A stretch of DNA of 64,000 bases from Diplolepis rosae (taxonomy: Eukaryota > Arthropoda > Insecta > Hymenoptera > Diplolepididae): positions 4,040,001 through 4,104,000 of the forward strand of contig JAPYXD010000308.1 of assembly GCA_030998225.1 (NCBI GenBank), given 5' to 3'. The translations under genes and the position numbers were made by a program. The first letter of the stretch is position 1. The number at the start of each line of letters is the position of its first letter. This document shows positions 11,251-22,514 of the stretch, piece after piece. The notes beneath the pieces are model-generated. The model was given only the letters and a program-made list of their open reading frames with translations. It ran no database searches and was not told where the DNA came from.

Positions 11251-12886
11251 TATGGTGTGTTCCATGGCAAATCGAACGGGTTCAGGACTCCATGTTACTT
11301 GAAATTTTAAGGATTGATAGACTAACATAAATAATGAAGAAACCCAAAATTTGAGATTATTTCATGCATTATTTAAAAAGTTATGGCATAAAAAGCGAAA
11401 GTTCTAATAGAGATCAGTTCAGTCAACATCAGATTTCTACAATGTAACCAACGCGAGTTCAATCAGTTCAGTCACTTAGTCGACATCCAATTTCTACAAT
11501 GTAACCAACGTGAGTTCAGTCCAGTACCATCATCTCTACACGGCGAGTGTTTTTAATAAAAGTATTTAATAAAAATTTGATTCTATATTCTACTACACTT
11601 GTATTTCGATGTTTTCTATTGCTACGGTACTGTTATCAAATTTGTCCTCTATTATTCGGTTAGCTTGCGTTTAAATCCTTAGTAGTTTCTGATCGTCGGC
11701 ACAATGATGCCACTTAATCCGACAAATTTAATTATAATATCAACGTTTATTGTAAAATTGTGGAGAAAATTATTTAAGAATTTTTAAGTTAAATGAATCT
11801 AAAGCTGCATGTTAATTGGAATTTTACAAATTTTGACTAAAGTTGTTTTTTAATATTAATAGTGACACATTTTCCAATGATGTTGTTTTTTCCAAAATTT
11901 AAAACATCATGGAAAGTTGCTGACTGCGGTTTTTTTGATTTTGACAAAATCTTAGTGATGTTTCTGTAAATCTTGTGTTTGTAATGACAGGTAATTTTTT
12001 TGATTGGTTGCTTACGTTCATTAATTGTTAACAATTTTACAATTTTGTTTTTTATTGTACATAGATTAAAGGAAATTCAAATTGCATTATATGTAAGATG
12101 ATCTAAAGAGGATGACATTTAGTCATCGAAACGTAATCAAGATGAATAAATAAGGATTACAATTCACATAGTCCGAGGTTGGTCATTTCTCCTCTTTCTA
12201 ATGACGAACAAATTTATTTTTTAGATAATAAAAAAAATTATTTTTTTGATAATTTATGTATAATCATAAAACTCATTACATTATTCATATTTTATGAGTA
12301 TAAAGCGATAATTAAACAATTAATAATCAACTCCCATCACTTTTTGATAATAACGTTCTCGATAAAGCGGATAGTAATAGGAACATTAGTGGAACTTGCG
12401 CCCTACGCCGTCGATCGAAGATCGTGATTCCACGCGCATCACTTCACAAAAAAATTCATATTTCGCACAATTTTCGAGTGCGCACCTCAAATATATACTA
12501 CAAATTTGCATAATACTTGGGGCTATCACTATGAATTTTTTCAGATTTTTCAAAGATGGCGTTTTTTCAAAAAATCAATTTGTTTCAAAAAAAATTTTTT
12601 GTTATTATTAAATATGGAGTAAAACTTTTTCCAAAAAATAATACTACATCTGCCATCTAATGATAAGTTTGTGTAATTTTTTTCAGAATTTTTCCTAGTT
12701 TCAGTTTTTAAATAATTGACAAAGAAGAAAAATATTTTTTTTCGTTTGTGCCATAACTTTTTAAATAATGCATGAAATAATCTCAAATTTTGGGTTTCTT
12801 CATTATTTATGTTAGTCTATCAATCCTTAAAATTTCAAGTAACATGGAGTCCTGAACCCGTCCGATTTGCCATGGAACACACCATA
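11251..12886. mobile_element. Inverted-repeat element with ~140-bp termini, inside the element D leader
   Basis: About 140 bp at 11251-11390 (GGTGTGTTCCATGGCAAATC onwards) is repeated in reverse complement at about 12745-12886. TA lies at both outer edges, so a TA duplication typical of Tc1/mariner-type elements is possible. The ~1.35-kb centre has no transposase frame. It does contain tandem repeats (11405-11540) that also occur at 23834-23993. It splits the leader of element D (10866-13604). Confidence 0.72.
11405..11540 (+). repeat. Two tandem ~50-bp units with TCAGT motifs
   Basis: Each unit contains CAGTTCAGTCA... and CTACAATGTAACCAACG. Three units of the same family lie at 23834-23993. 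TCAGT is the core of the arthropod RNA polymerase II initiator, so these may be promoter repeats; that role is inference. Confidence 0.65.
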
Positions 12887-13604
12887 TATACCATATATAT
12901 CAAATTCTTAAACCAATCATTTTAAACAGAAATATAGTAAAGTCGTCAAATTACTCAAGGGTTTATTAACCTTGAGGCTAACTTGAGTAATTGAACCAAG
13001 GACTTCATTTTTCTCCGTTTAAATAAAGCACATAAATTTAAAAATAAAAAAAATAATAATAATAAATCAAATAAATTTATTTTCAGATTAACCGATACTC
13101 TGTGATTAAGTCTAGCTTGGTTAATCTGAAGAAAATTAAATGTGCCTAATTCGAATCTCTTGAGATTCTTATTACGGGACAATTGATTTATTCAACTTTT
13201 GTATTTATACTGCTTCCGAAAAATTGTAAAAATTGGATACAGAAAGCTATGAATAATCTTAAGAGGATCAATTTATAAGTCTTCTGTTTTTCAGGCTAGA
13301 AATTATGCCGCTTAACTTGGACTTTCAATTTTTCTGAAGTAAGCACCTCAAATTCTTACTTTTTCTTGCATTCAATCGTGCCAAGGATTGGAGTCGATTG
13401 AATAAAACTTTTTGGCAAGGTAAAAATAATAATAAATTTGTTCTGGAAATAAATAAGCTAGTTTGAGTAAATCAAGCTTGAGGACCTATTTCGCTCACAA
13501 TATTCTTGCAGATTCATTCAGTGAACTATTTCGAATACGATTTACACTGAATTAATCCTAATATAAACATATAAACGTCAAGGTGTGTCATCTGTACCTT
13601 ATAA
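12887..13604 (+). other. Element D leader, second part
   Basis: An AT-rich stretch between the nested element and the first ORF. It holds words such as AAGTCTAGCTTGGTTAATCT (13103-13122) that resemble the repeated leader motif of elements G and B. Confidence 0.45.
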
Positions 13605-14047
13605 ATGTCTCTCGTGCCAGTACCTACTGTCAAGAAGAACGCATTCACCGATCGATTGGGGAGAAAATTTCGCGAACGAAAGTATCGAGCTTTATTCCAA
13701 GAAACTGTTAGGAAATTTCTTGAGAATAAAGTTATGATACTCAATTCGAACGAATTTATTACTCCCGAAGGAGACATATTTAACATCCCTATCGACATAC
13801 AATTTTTAAACCCTCCCCCAATACCAGAAGAACGAAAAATTAGGGAGTTGACAAATTCTGACGAGTTTTCGGAATTTTTTGACCGCGTTCTCGACAACAC
13901 AGAAAAAGACGTTAAAGAATTGAAACGCAGACGTCACAAGGCATTAATAGGTATAGACCTAGTAGCATAGACACTGACTCAGACGCGGAAACGATAGTCC
14001 CGAGTGGCTCGGAATCTGAAACCAAGGTAGTCGTCCCCAGTGACTAA
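13605..14047 (+). pseudogene. Short acidic-tailed ORF of element D
   Basis: Starts at ATG 13605. The first frame stops at 13970, but the next frame continues with an Asp/Ser/Glu-rich tail (DTDSDAET, GSESET) to a TAA near 14047, so a one-base shift near 13950 is likely. The segment FSEFFDRVLDNTEKD resembles the ORF at 24835-25293 in element G (FSEFFEALLEKTE), which has a similar acidic Ser-rich tail. Position after primer site and leader suggests a gag or pre-gag protein. No known domain is recognised and the function is unknown. Confidence 0.5.
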
Positions 14048-15178
14048 CCACGAACTTGCAGTGTTCGAAGTTTTTAGCAACATATATTAAAGTTGAAATG
14101 CTTTCATTAGGAAAGAAAAAAAAATTAAGCATAAGCAAACTATTATTTGAAAATATAGTGCTCTTGAAAAACTGAAAATTTTCAAACCGGATGATGTTTC
14201 TTGTACACAATGCAAAATAGAAGCATGCCTAATCAAGCTTAAGCGTAGTTGCAGCGTGCGAGCTCGCTCGTTGCAACGCGCGGGACAGATTTTATAAATT
14301 AATTACACCTACAGTTTTCATTTTTCCATTCCAAAATTTTGCATGCATATTGAAAAAACTCCAACAAAGATTTAGAAACAAAAAAATCGGAAAAAAATTA
14401 GTTCCAAATTTAAAAAAAATTCAATTGTTTATAAAAATGTACTATATTGTTATTACAAAAAAAATAACGAAATGTGTGCTATAACTCTTTTGAAGGCTTG
14501 TACTCTTTCGCGCATTTCAAGTACAATGGTTACATTTTATATTCAAAACTGCTTTTACAGTGAGCTGTTAGAAAAAAAAAAATTTCCAGAGTGCCAAGCT
14601 TAAAAAAATTATATCTCGAAAATTTCAAGTATCACATTGAAACAAAAAAAACGTGTCGATTATTTTCGAAGTAAGAAGTCAAAAAAAATATTTCGTCTAA
14701 AAAAAAATTTTGACTGTAAATCTCCCATGAAATGACCCATATAAATAATTACTAGAATTATTGTGTACTATATTATCAACCCTTCAAGAATTGAATAAAT
14801 GAGCTGTCCCTTCTTCTTGGACATTTATTGGTATTTCTGGTACCAATTACTCGGATACCCTAATGTTTATGTTTACATGAAGAGTTGAGTCAATGCTCCA
14901 CATTCGCAATTATCATTGTACTTTTTCTCGGTCCCTGAACCGACCTCTCAATCATGCAACTGCTGAGCACGCAAAATGCTCAGGTTGCGACAGCTGAAAA
15001 TAACTTCTCGTACATATTTCCGCCTTTGTGAGAAATGTTTTGAATGGATTATTAAATTTTTATTAATTTTATAACCCTAGGTAATTTTCGTTTATTTTGA
15101 ACTTGTTCGTAACAAACCACACTGGAATATTATGCTATTGTCCCTGAGAGCTGGGATGGTTCCGGGACCAGGATAAAG
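14048..15178. other. Intergenic AT-rich stretch, no gene recognised
   Basis: No coding frame of note. It contains a near-perfect 28-nt palindrome at 14249-14276 centred on GCGAGCTCGC, GC-rich in an AT-rich setting, and homopolymer-rich sequence at 14560-14710. Confidence 0.5.
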
Positions 15179-15216
15179 TGTTACGTCCCGAGCTAAGGCG
15201 AGGGTAGGTTTAATTT
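15179..15216 (-). repeat. Residual LTR end of element C
   Basis: On the minus strand this reads CTCGCCTTAGCTCGGGACGTAACA at its 3' side, the same end as the element B LTRs (40124, 55239). Only about 35 bases remain, directly after the env stop, so most of the 3' LTR has been deleted. Confidence 0.75.
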
Positions 15217-15232
15217 TTTTATTTATTTTTAT

Positions 15233-16620
15233 TTATTTATTTTTTAATTCTAGAAATGTTGCTTCTTGTTGTTCTCTTTCACCTTCTTCTCGTTCAGGGT
15301 TGACTTTCAGATTTATCCCTAGTTCGGCCAAGTATTGTGTACCCTGAGTTGTTCCTGACCTGTCTTTTCGTTGTAGATAATATCTTTTGCCTGTCGTCAT
15401 TGTAAGTACTTTGGTGCGACAGACATAGATTGCCAAACCCACGGCAAGAAGTCCGATTCCCAAGTAAGAACCATGGGTCAGGATAGTTTTCTTAACTGTG
15501 GCTTGTTCTTGGGAGCTTATGTCGTTGAGCTGATCTTCCAATTGGTCCAAAGTCGCCTCGGCCTTATTGTATTTACCACTTTCATTTGAGATGTTTTTAG
15601 GCAACCTTAACTCAGTAACTGGTGATGCCATAAGTTGGCTATTCCGAAGTAAAGCCGGTGATAATTCGGTCAAGTTCAGGTGGAGGTATGGCTCGTAAAT
15701 AGCCACCAATACTTGACGTTGCAAGCTTGGTGATGGTAGTGTTATCTCACTGGTTCTCAGGCTGCATCCCGTTGCGATTTGTAGTATTCCGATGCCAGTT
15801 AGCTGTAATTTTGCGGCTGGCCTGGAGGGGCAAATCACTTCTGCTGTCGTTCTTTCCAATAGTGAATATATCCATCCACCCAAGGACCTTATGGGTTGGA
15901 AGTAAGGGTCCTTCTTGTAGGACACCTGGACTTCACATAGCCGGAACGCCTCCACAGTTGGATTGTTTAGAAGCGCGCTATCGCATGCTTCGCGCGTTGA
16001 TATTTCGTATATAGGCAAATTGCCTGGACGAAGGTAGAAACTTTCCAGGTCCTTGCATTGGCCCATGTCCTCCCGGTTCATCAGAATGTAGGGACGGCGT
16101 GACTCCTCCATAGCAATGTGAGAGAATGTGGAAAGAACATATACTCTTCCTGACCCGTTCCTCAGGATGGATTGTATTACTGGTACTGGGTGTAGTTGAT
16201 ACAAGGTGTACTCAGTTTTATCTACTAGTGGAATGTCCAAACACACCTTTAGTCTCTTATTCTCGCAAACGATGGTAGTTGTCGCTATTTTTGCAAGATC
16301 CTCGATGCTCATTATCAGGCCTGGAATTGGAAATACAGTCGTCTGTGAGTGATTTTGTATGTCCCGGAATATTTGCTCCATTTGCTCAAGTGTTAGTAGC
16401 GAGGGATGCAGCATTCCTCATCAAGCAGAGTAAACGATTTTAAAGAGTCGGTCAGCCACCCGAAGATGTTTCTCTTGTCCCATTTCCAAAGCGTGCAACG
16501 TACTCGTGAGCATCTGAGTGTAATTGAGTTTGAAAAGTGAGGCAGACATCTGATACATTCCTTCCTGAATACTCATAAGTTGTGATCTGAATTCCTTTTG
16601 GTCTGGATCTGGATTGTTTA
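15233..16620 (-). pseudogene. Errantivirus-type envelope protein fragment (element C)
   Basis: The main frame (16414-15233, 393 codons) covers the C-terminal two-thirds of an envelope protein with several Cys residues. Near its end is a hydrophobic membrane segment (YLGIGLLAVGLAIYVC, about residues 318-333), followed by a basic cytoplasmic tail. A further env segment lies upstream in another frame (about 16620-16423), separated by a frameshift and stops near 16420. The element B env (49515-51033) has the same order, including a MLHPSLLT / RLHPLLLT match. The signal peptide and cleavage region are absent here. Baculovirus-F-like env genes distinguish errantiviruses from plain Gypsy elements. 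The gene is dead. Confidence 0.8.
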
Positions 16621-16636
16621 TCTTTACCCTGGGAAT

Positions 16637-17160
16637 TTAGGGCTCGTCTGAGTCTGTTTTGAACGTTGCAGATACTGATCTTGGCGGTCTTCCCCTTTGC
16701 TTAGGCCCGTCCCTTACCGTAGCGGAGTCTCGCTGGGTACCCAAGGTGTTAGACTTAGTAGGTTTGAATATGATTGACTGTGATACAGAGGGTTTACTCC
16801 CGGTAGTGGAGGTTAATGACCCTGTAGTTGAGTTCCTTTGCACGTGTCGGCCTTGTGGGTCGTAGAATGCGAGCCGGCGCATTTGGCACTTCCTCTGGCT
16901 TACGCTGGGAAGCAGCTAACCTTGACGCTGATTTGGAGGTACCTGCTTCGGGTTTATCGTGAATTACCAGTACCTACTTGGGGTTTCGAGCTCGCCCTGA
17001 TTTGTTTGAAACTGAAACACCTGAGTTACTTCTGGTAACAAGAGGAAGCTGAGATGGCCCGGCCGGATCGTCTGAATCTTTAGAGGACTCGAAAGAGCTT
17101 CCAGAGCTTTCTTCTGGAACTGGATTACCGGATAAGGCCTTCACGCCCCTGTTCAGCTTT
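16637..17160 (-). pseudogene. Pol spacer with AT-hook-like motif (element C)
   Basis: Between RNase H and env, several frames encode low-complexity Ser/Pro/acidic sequence with a KQRGRPPR stretch (about 16684-16713) resembling an AT-hook core (RGRP). The frame at 16882-16637 ends in DSDEP before a stop. Elements B and G have similar acidic spacers between RNase H and integrase. The role is unknown; DNA or chromatin tethering is speculative. Confidence 0.5.
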
Positions 17161-18850
17161 CCTTGTTTGTATTAGAACTTATATTGGCAATCCTGTAGTC
17201 TGAACCTCCAACGAAGGAGTCTCGCTCCAGGATTCTCAACATACGTTATTCAGTGGATTGGTTCGTAGTCGCAGGCCAAGATGAATTCTCGGCTATACAA
17301 GTACGGGTGAAAGTTCACTACAGCGTACAATACTACAAAACACTCTTTTTCGGCCTTAGCATATCTTTTCTCGCAAGCATTCATTACTTTTGAAAAATAT
17401 GCTTCAGGCATATCTACCCCGTCGCTTTCTTGCGATAGTATTGCTCCGACCGCGTACTCGGAAGCATTTGTGGTTAATTTAAAAGTTTTTTGAAAATCCG
17501 AATATCGTAGAATAGATTCGCTACAGAGGTATCGCCTGAGCTTTCCGAAGCTCCTTCTGTGATTACAACCCCATTCCCATTTCACATCTTTTTCAGGAGT
17601 TCAGAGAGTGGTTTTGCCAATTCCGCGTAATCTTGGATGAACCTCCTGTAATATCCGGATAATACCAAAAATTGTCGCATCACCCAAACGGTAGTAGGCT
17701 TAGGAAATTTTTTGATTGCAGTGATTTTTGTTGGATTAGGCTTCACTCCATCACGTCCGATCACGTGGCCCAGATATGCTACTACGGTTATAAGAAGTCG
17801 CATTTATCGGCCTGCAATTTTAAGTTCGCGCCTCGGAGCCGGGCGAATAATCTTCTAGCCTTTTTGTCATGTTCCTCTAGAGTTTCGGAGTAGACTACAA
17901 GATCGTGGAGATAGACAAACACCCCGGTTCCATGCACTCCTTTCAGTACAGTATCCATAAGGCGCTGGAAAGTGACTGTTGCATTTTTAATTTCCATGGG
18001 CACGCGTAGGTATTTGAAGTGTCCTCGGGGTGATGAGAAAGCGGTTTTCGCTCCGTCCTCGGGATGAGTTTCGACTTGATGGAAATCACTCACCAGGTCA
18101 AATACTGAAAAATACTGAGCGTTCCCGAGTTGATCGAATATGTCAGAAATGTTAGGTAATGGGTAGGCGTCCCCGATTACCTTCTCATTAAGGGCTCTGA
18201 AGTCTATTACGATCCTCCACTTCCTTTCTCCCGAGGCGTCGAGTTTCTTAGGGACAATCAAGAGCGGCGAATTACGAGGAGATTGCGAATTGCCTATAAT
18301 ACCACTATTATATTGTTTCTCAATCTGCGTGTGCATTTGTTTGGTAACCTCGTGGAGTGACCGATATTGTCTTCTAGCAATGACTTTGTCGTCAGTGGTC
18401 GGAATTCGGTGTTGAAGTGGATGGGTGGAGGTGAGCCTTTCACCACTCAAATGGAAGATGTCGGCGTAGTCTTGTGCCCAATGAAATACATATTCTTTTT
18501 CCTCTGGTGTCAAATGAGATATATGCAATCCTTGTATCACCCTTCTGGCGCAGTCAGAATAATTTGCTCCCAAATCCTCTTAAGGGTATGCTGGCGAGTT
18601 TTCTGCTTCTGAATCAAAGAACTCGCGAAAATCGAAGGGAATGACTTCCTGTGGTGGGACACAGAATTCTATGTCCTGTTCCTTCGTGTTGATAGCTAGG
18701 ACATGACGTTTGCCATTTTGAGTAGTGACGGCTGCTTCCCCACATACAGTCCTTCTGGGATATTGAGTTTAGGCAAATATCCTTCACCATTTTCTGAATT
18801 TACGACATCTAATGCGATTGGCTGTCTAGTTCTCTCGAAAGCGAAAAAAT
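17161..18850 (-). pseudogene. Pol: reverse transcriptase and RNase H remnants (element C)
   Basis: From the right: a segment with VGEAAV and PPQE motifs also seen in element B pol (about 18760-18600). Then reverse transcriptase at 18573-17788 with VIDFRALNEK and FDLVSDFHQ, where the catalytic YLDD box reads YLHD (about 17918). The frame then changes near 17795 and again near 17583. The RNase H segment reads TTNAS where TTDAS is expected. RNase H ends near 17220 with RLLRWRFRLQD in another frame. Two frameshifts plus loss of two catalytic Asp residues show a non-functional polymerase. Confidence 0.85.
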
Positions 18851-18986
18851 TTTGGACGCTCTCTGGGGCTTGCTTGAATCGTTGCGGAGTCCGGGAAGCG
18901 AGTCGGTTGGGAGTTTAAATTCCCTGGTGGGTTTGGAGAAGTGGGTAAGGAATGTGAAAACGTTAGTTAAAGTCAACATTTTCATC

Positions 18987-19712
18987 ATGGCAGAGTTCAC
19001 GAACCAGCGACGTTTGGAAATTATTAAAAATTATTACCGAAATTCTGAGTCGGTAGTCGCAACTTTAAGAGCGCTTACTCCAATTTTCGGCTGTAATAAT
19101 CGTCCCACCCGACAGGCTGTGCATGCTATACTGGATAAATTTGAGATTAAATTTACACTATTCGACGTTTCGGTACCAAAAAGACGTCGTATTGCTCGAA
19201 GCAAAGAAATAATCGCAGCCATAAGTGCATCGATTCAAAATGAGCCAAATCAGTAGATTCCACGTCGCTCTCAAGAATTGGGCATCGCGCGAACGACACT
19301 GTGGCGTATTATGCGAAAAGATCTTGGCCTACATGCTTTCAAGATTAAATTGACTGAAGAACTAAAGCCACTTGATCAGTTGAAACGCCGAAGCTTCTCC
19401 AATTGGACTCTGGCAATGCTTGAAGGAAATGCATTATTGATCAGAAACAAACTCAAATGTGCTTCTTGAGAGACCGTTGCATCCGAAAAAAGTGACTGTT
19501 TGGTGCGGTTTAAAAGCCGGAGTTGTAATTGGGCCGTATCTTTTCGTGGATGAAAACGACTGTCATGTTATCGTCAATCGAGAGCGCTATCGTACTATGT
19601 TGGAAGATTATTTGTGGTCCGAATTGGATGAACTTGACATCAACGATATGTGGTTTCAACAAGACGGTGCTACTAGCCACACAGCACGCGTCACAATCGA
19701 TTTATTGAAAGG
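18987..19712 (+). pseudogene. IS630/Tc1-mariner-type transposase fragment
   Basis: Starts at ATG 18987 with a helix-turn-helix N-terminus (FTNQRRLEIIKNYYRNSESV) of the type found in Tc1-like insect transposases. An in-frame TAG stands at 19254. After it the frame continues (TTLWRIMRKDLGLH) to 19469, then shifts to a segment with HPKKVTVWCG and FQQDGATSHTA, the second catalytic Asp. The region carrying the first catalytic Asp is deleted near 19440-19480. The gene stops abruptly at about 19712, where R1-like sequence begins. Terminal inverted repeats were not recognised. Confidence 0.82.
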
Positions 19713-20640
19713 CGGAGGAAAGGAAAGAGACCTTTCAGCTCCGTAAGAAACTCACCTGCTTAACCAAGCTGCAGGAAATCTCTCGCGCGACGGAAGCCAT
19801 CCGCAAGGATGGAAGGAGCAGACTCGTCGAGAAATGGTAGACGAGATGGCATGGTGACCCATACGGGAGATGGAAACACCGTCTAATCCCGGAGCTCACC
19901 ACCTGGCTGGACAGAAAGCACGGTCAAGTCGGCTTTTACCTGACACAAGTGCTTACAGGCCATGGCTGCTTTAATGAGTACCTGAAGCGCTTCAAGAAAA
20001 GAGACGACGAGTCGTGTAGCTACTGCGGATCTCTTGTGGACAATACAAAGCACACACTCTTTTTCTGTGCCAGGTGAGGCGTGGCAAGAGAGGCTGTCGG
20101 TCGGGAACACGGGCGCACAACTCACCCCTGACACGATGGTCTCTTTCATGCTCCAGTCTGAACAAAAACGGATATTTATCGAGTCATTCGTCACCATGAT
20201 GTTGAATACGAGGGAGCTCGATGGGCGTGCAGAGGGCGGCAACAACTGGGGCCAGTGGAAATCGCATCGGGGCCTGCACTCGCGCTCATGCGTCTTGGCC
20301 GGACTTGGGCGTCCGCGTCGACCGGGGGAGGAATCTTCTTATTCCTTCCCTGGTTGGCGCGGCTAGCAGGCCTGCCTAACGGGCGTGTGCCCGCAGATGG
20401 GAGTCCCGGGCGAACGGACGACGGAAGAGTCGTACGCGACTTTAAGCTGGAACCAACTGCCCGCGAAGTTTAAAGCCGAAAGGCGGTTCCGCGGGCGGTG
20501 TATTGGTTCGTGAGAGGGGGTTTTTTTGGTTTTAACAGGTATGCCTAGACCCGTCCTAGGAGAGTCCTGTACAACGTCTATAAAAGATTTTGCCATTTTT
20601 CCTCCGCACCAAAAGAAAAGAAAAAAAAATATAAACAATC
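19713..20640 (+). mobile_element. 5'-truncated R1-like non-LTR element, 3' end with poly(A)
   Basis: From GGCGGAGGAAAG onwards it matches the 3' part of the R1-like copy at 34900-35590, with the C-terminal CxxC...H...C segment near 20010-20080 and the same 3' UTR ending CTATAAAAGATTT. An A-rich tail follows at about 20610-20640. 5' truncation is normal for non-LTR insertions made by target-primed reverse transcription. Confidence 0.82.
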
Positions 20641-20668
20641 AATAATCAATAAATAATGTAACGTATCA

Positions 20669-20672
20669 ATAG
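20669..20672. repeat. 4-bp target duplication of element G, left
   Basis: ATAG before the 5' LTR, repeated at 32126-32129 after the 3' LTR. Confidence 0.75.
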
Positions 20673-21778
20673 TGACACGTTCTGTGACCGTTAACATTTA
20701 TTTATAAGATTATCATTTTATTCGCTATAAAACATGCATAAACGATATGTTTTGGAAGGTATTAATTATTTTAAATAAAATGTACAGTACTAAGATTATA
20801 ATAGGGAGAGAGAAATAGTAAGTTTATAAATAGACAACGCTTATGAATGAAACGTCGAAACCCTTACAAAGGTGTGGACGAAGAAACCCCATCGGAATGC
20901 GCTGAGTAAACAAGAATATTGACCGGCACAGAAAGACAGGGAAATTAAAAGTCTAGTTGATTTGAAAAGAAGGAACGTCGGGGAAACCAGAGGAGAAAAA
21001 CTATTCGAATATATTCTTCCCCTTTATCTTCTTCAATATGCGAAAGGCCAAGGTCAACCAGAGCTTGGCAAAATTATCCAGGGTAAAACCAGTATCCAAT
21101 GAAAAATGGCGTCCGGGATCGCTATCGATCGAAAATTGTCCATAAAAGCGACTGCGAATCCGCAAAAGCTCTCAGTTCTCGTCGAGTTACCGACGGACCA
21201 TCTTAACATTCGGAACTCACCCTCGAAAAGTCAGTCTTCTTCAGTTCTTCTTCAGTTTTTCTTCAGTCGTCGTCGGTACCAGATTGATCAGTCTTCTCCG
21301 GTGTCTACCCTCCTTACTATTAAAAGGAATTAACCCTAGTCATAAGTTCGCTACAAGTGACTTTGGTCGATATGTTCCTCCATGGATATCAGTGTCTCCA
21401 ATTAATAAAGAAAAAGGCTCAAGTGGTACAAGTTCCAGTGTTTCCAGTCCCGTTGTTCCAGGTGGAATAAAATAATAAGAAGTTCCAGTGGTTTCAGTCC
21501 CGTTGTTCCAAGTAGAAGAAAAAATAATCGGGTAAGTCCCCATTTATGTAAAATTAGGAAAGAATATTATCACTTACTGTCTCTATCTCCCTCTCTCTCC
21601 CTTGTTATCTCTCAATTGTCAAAAGATTAATAAAGGGTTAATAATTGTGGAACATTTTGATTATTTCATTGCTAGCTACCCTCATCCCACTTTCGGTTTA
21701 GAAATCCTCTGGATTTCTTTACCGATCTAAAAGGAAATTTAAAATATAATAGTAAAAGGTAAGTGACAGGACGTCACA
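20673..21778 (+). repeat. 5' LTR of element G
   Basis: 1,106 bp, starting TGACACG and ending GACGTCACA. It contains a CATAAAAG TATA-like word near 21141 and AATAAA near 21628. Compared with the 3' LTR it has about 95 extra bases around 21183-21277 (a TTCTTCAG-rich run) and lacks a ~30-bp block found at 31510-31539. Confidence 0.87.
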
Positions 21779-21789
21779 TACCCCTTTTA

Positions 21790-21820
21790 TTATTTTTGGT
21801 GCATCAGCTGGGAAACTTAT
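21790..21820 (+). promoter_or_regulatory. Candidate primer-binding site of element G
   Basis: TGGTGCATCAGCTGGGA lies shortly after the 5' LTR. It begins with TGG as a tRNA-primed site should. No tRNA is named. Confidence 0.5.
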
Positions 21821-21824
21821 AAGC

Positions 21825-22460
21825 CAGCAATAAAAATTAAATCAAATGAAAATAAAATTGAATTGAATTTAATTAAAATAAAATAAAATTATATTAGAAT
21901 AGAATCAAATTGCGATAAAATTGAATCGAATTAAATTAATAGTATTTGAATTGAAATTGAATTGAATCAAATTGAGATAACATTGAATTGAATCGAATTA
22001 AAAAAAAATTATTTGAATTAAATTGAATTTAATTGAATTGGAATTAAATTAAATAAAAATAAAAATTGACTTGAATCGAATTGAGATAAAATTGAACTAA
22101 ATTAAAATAAAATTATTTCGAATTGAAATTGGAATTGAATTGAATTGAAAATAAAATAAAAAAAAAATAAAAATTGACTTGAATCAAATTGAGATAAAAT
22201 TGAATTGAATTAAAATAAAATTATTTGAATTGAAATTGGAATTGAATTGAATTGGAATTAAATTAAATTAAAATTAAGTTTAAAAAAATAATATTTAAAT
22301 TGAATAAAATTGAGACAAAATTGAATTGAATAGAATTAAAATAAAATTATTTGAATTTAATTGGAATTGGATTAAATTAAAATAAAATTATAATATTATA
22401 GTATAATAATTTATCAAATTATATGAAAAATAATATAAATTTAATAATTTTTTAATAAAA
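21825..22460. repeat. Degenerate AATTGAATTGAA-type simple array
   Basis: More than 600 bp made almost only of A, T and scattered G in recurring AATTGAATT, AAAATAAAATT and GAATTGAAATT words. No coding frame. It is low-complexity expansion within element G. Confidence 0.85.
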
Positions 22461-22514
22461 TTAATATTAAGAGAGATTTCATAAAACAATTTAGCGAATA
22501 TTCCTTCTCTTATA

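Larger units (their letters stand above)
15179..18870 (-). mobile_element. Element C: decayed errantivirus-like LTR element
   Basis: Read right to left it holds a post-protease pol segment, reverse transcriptase and RNase H in several frames, an acidic spacer, then env and a vestigial LTR. Integrase and the N-terminal part of env are missing between 16637 and 16620. Similarity to element B in RT, spacer position, env and LTR end marks it as a relative. A mariner-type pseudogene adjoins it at the upstream end. Confidence 0.8.

Noticed and set aside
15727..16014. Plus-strand frame across the element C env
   Set aside because: Antisense shadow of env, which has clear envelope features on the minus strand.
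21106..21475. Frames in the element G LTRs (also 31592-31972)
   Set aside because: They lie in non-coding LTR sequence and are broken by indels that differ between the two LTRs.
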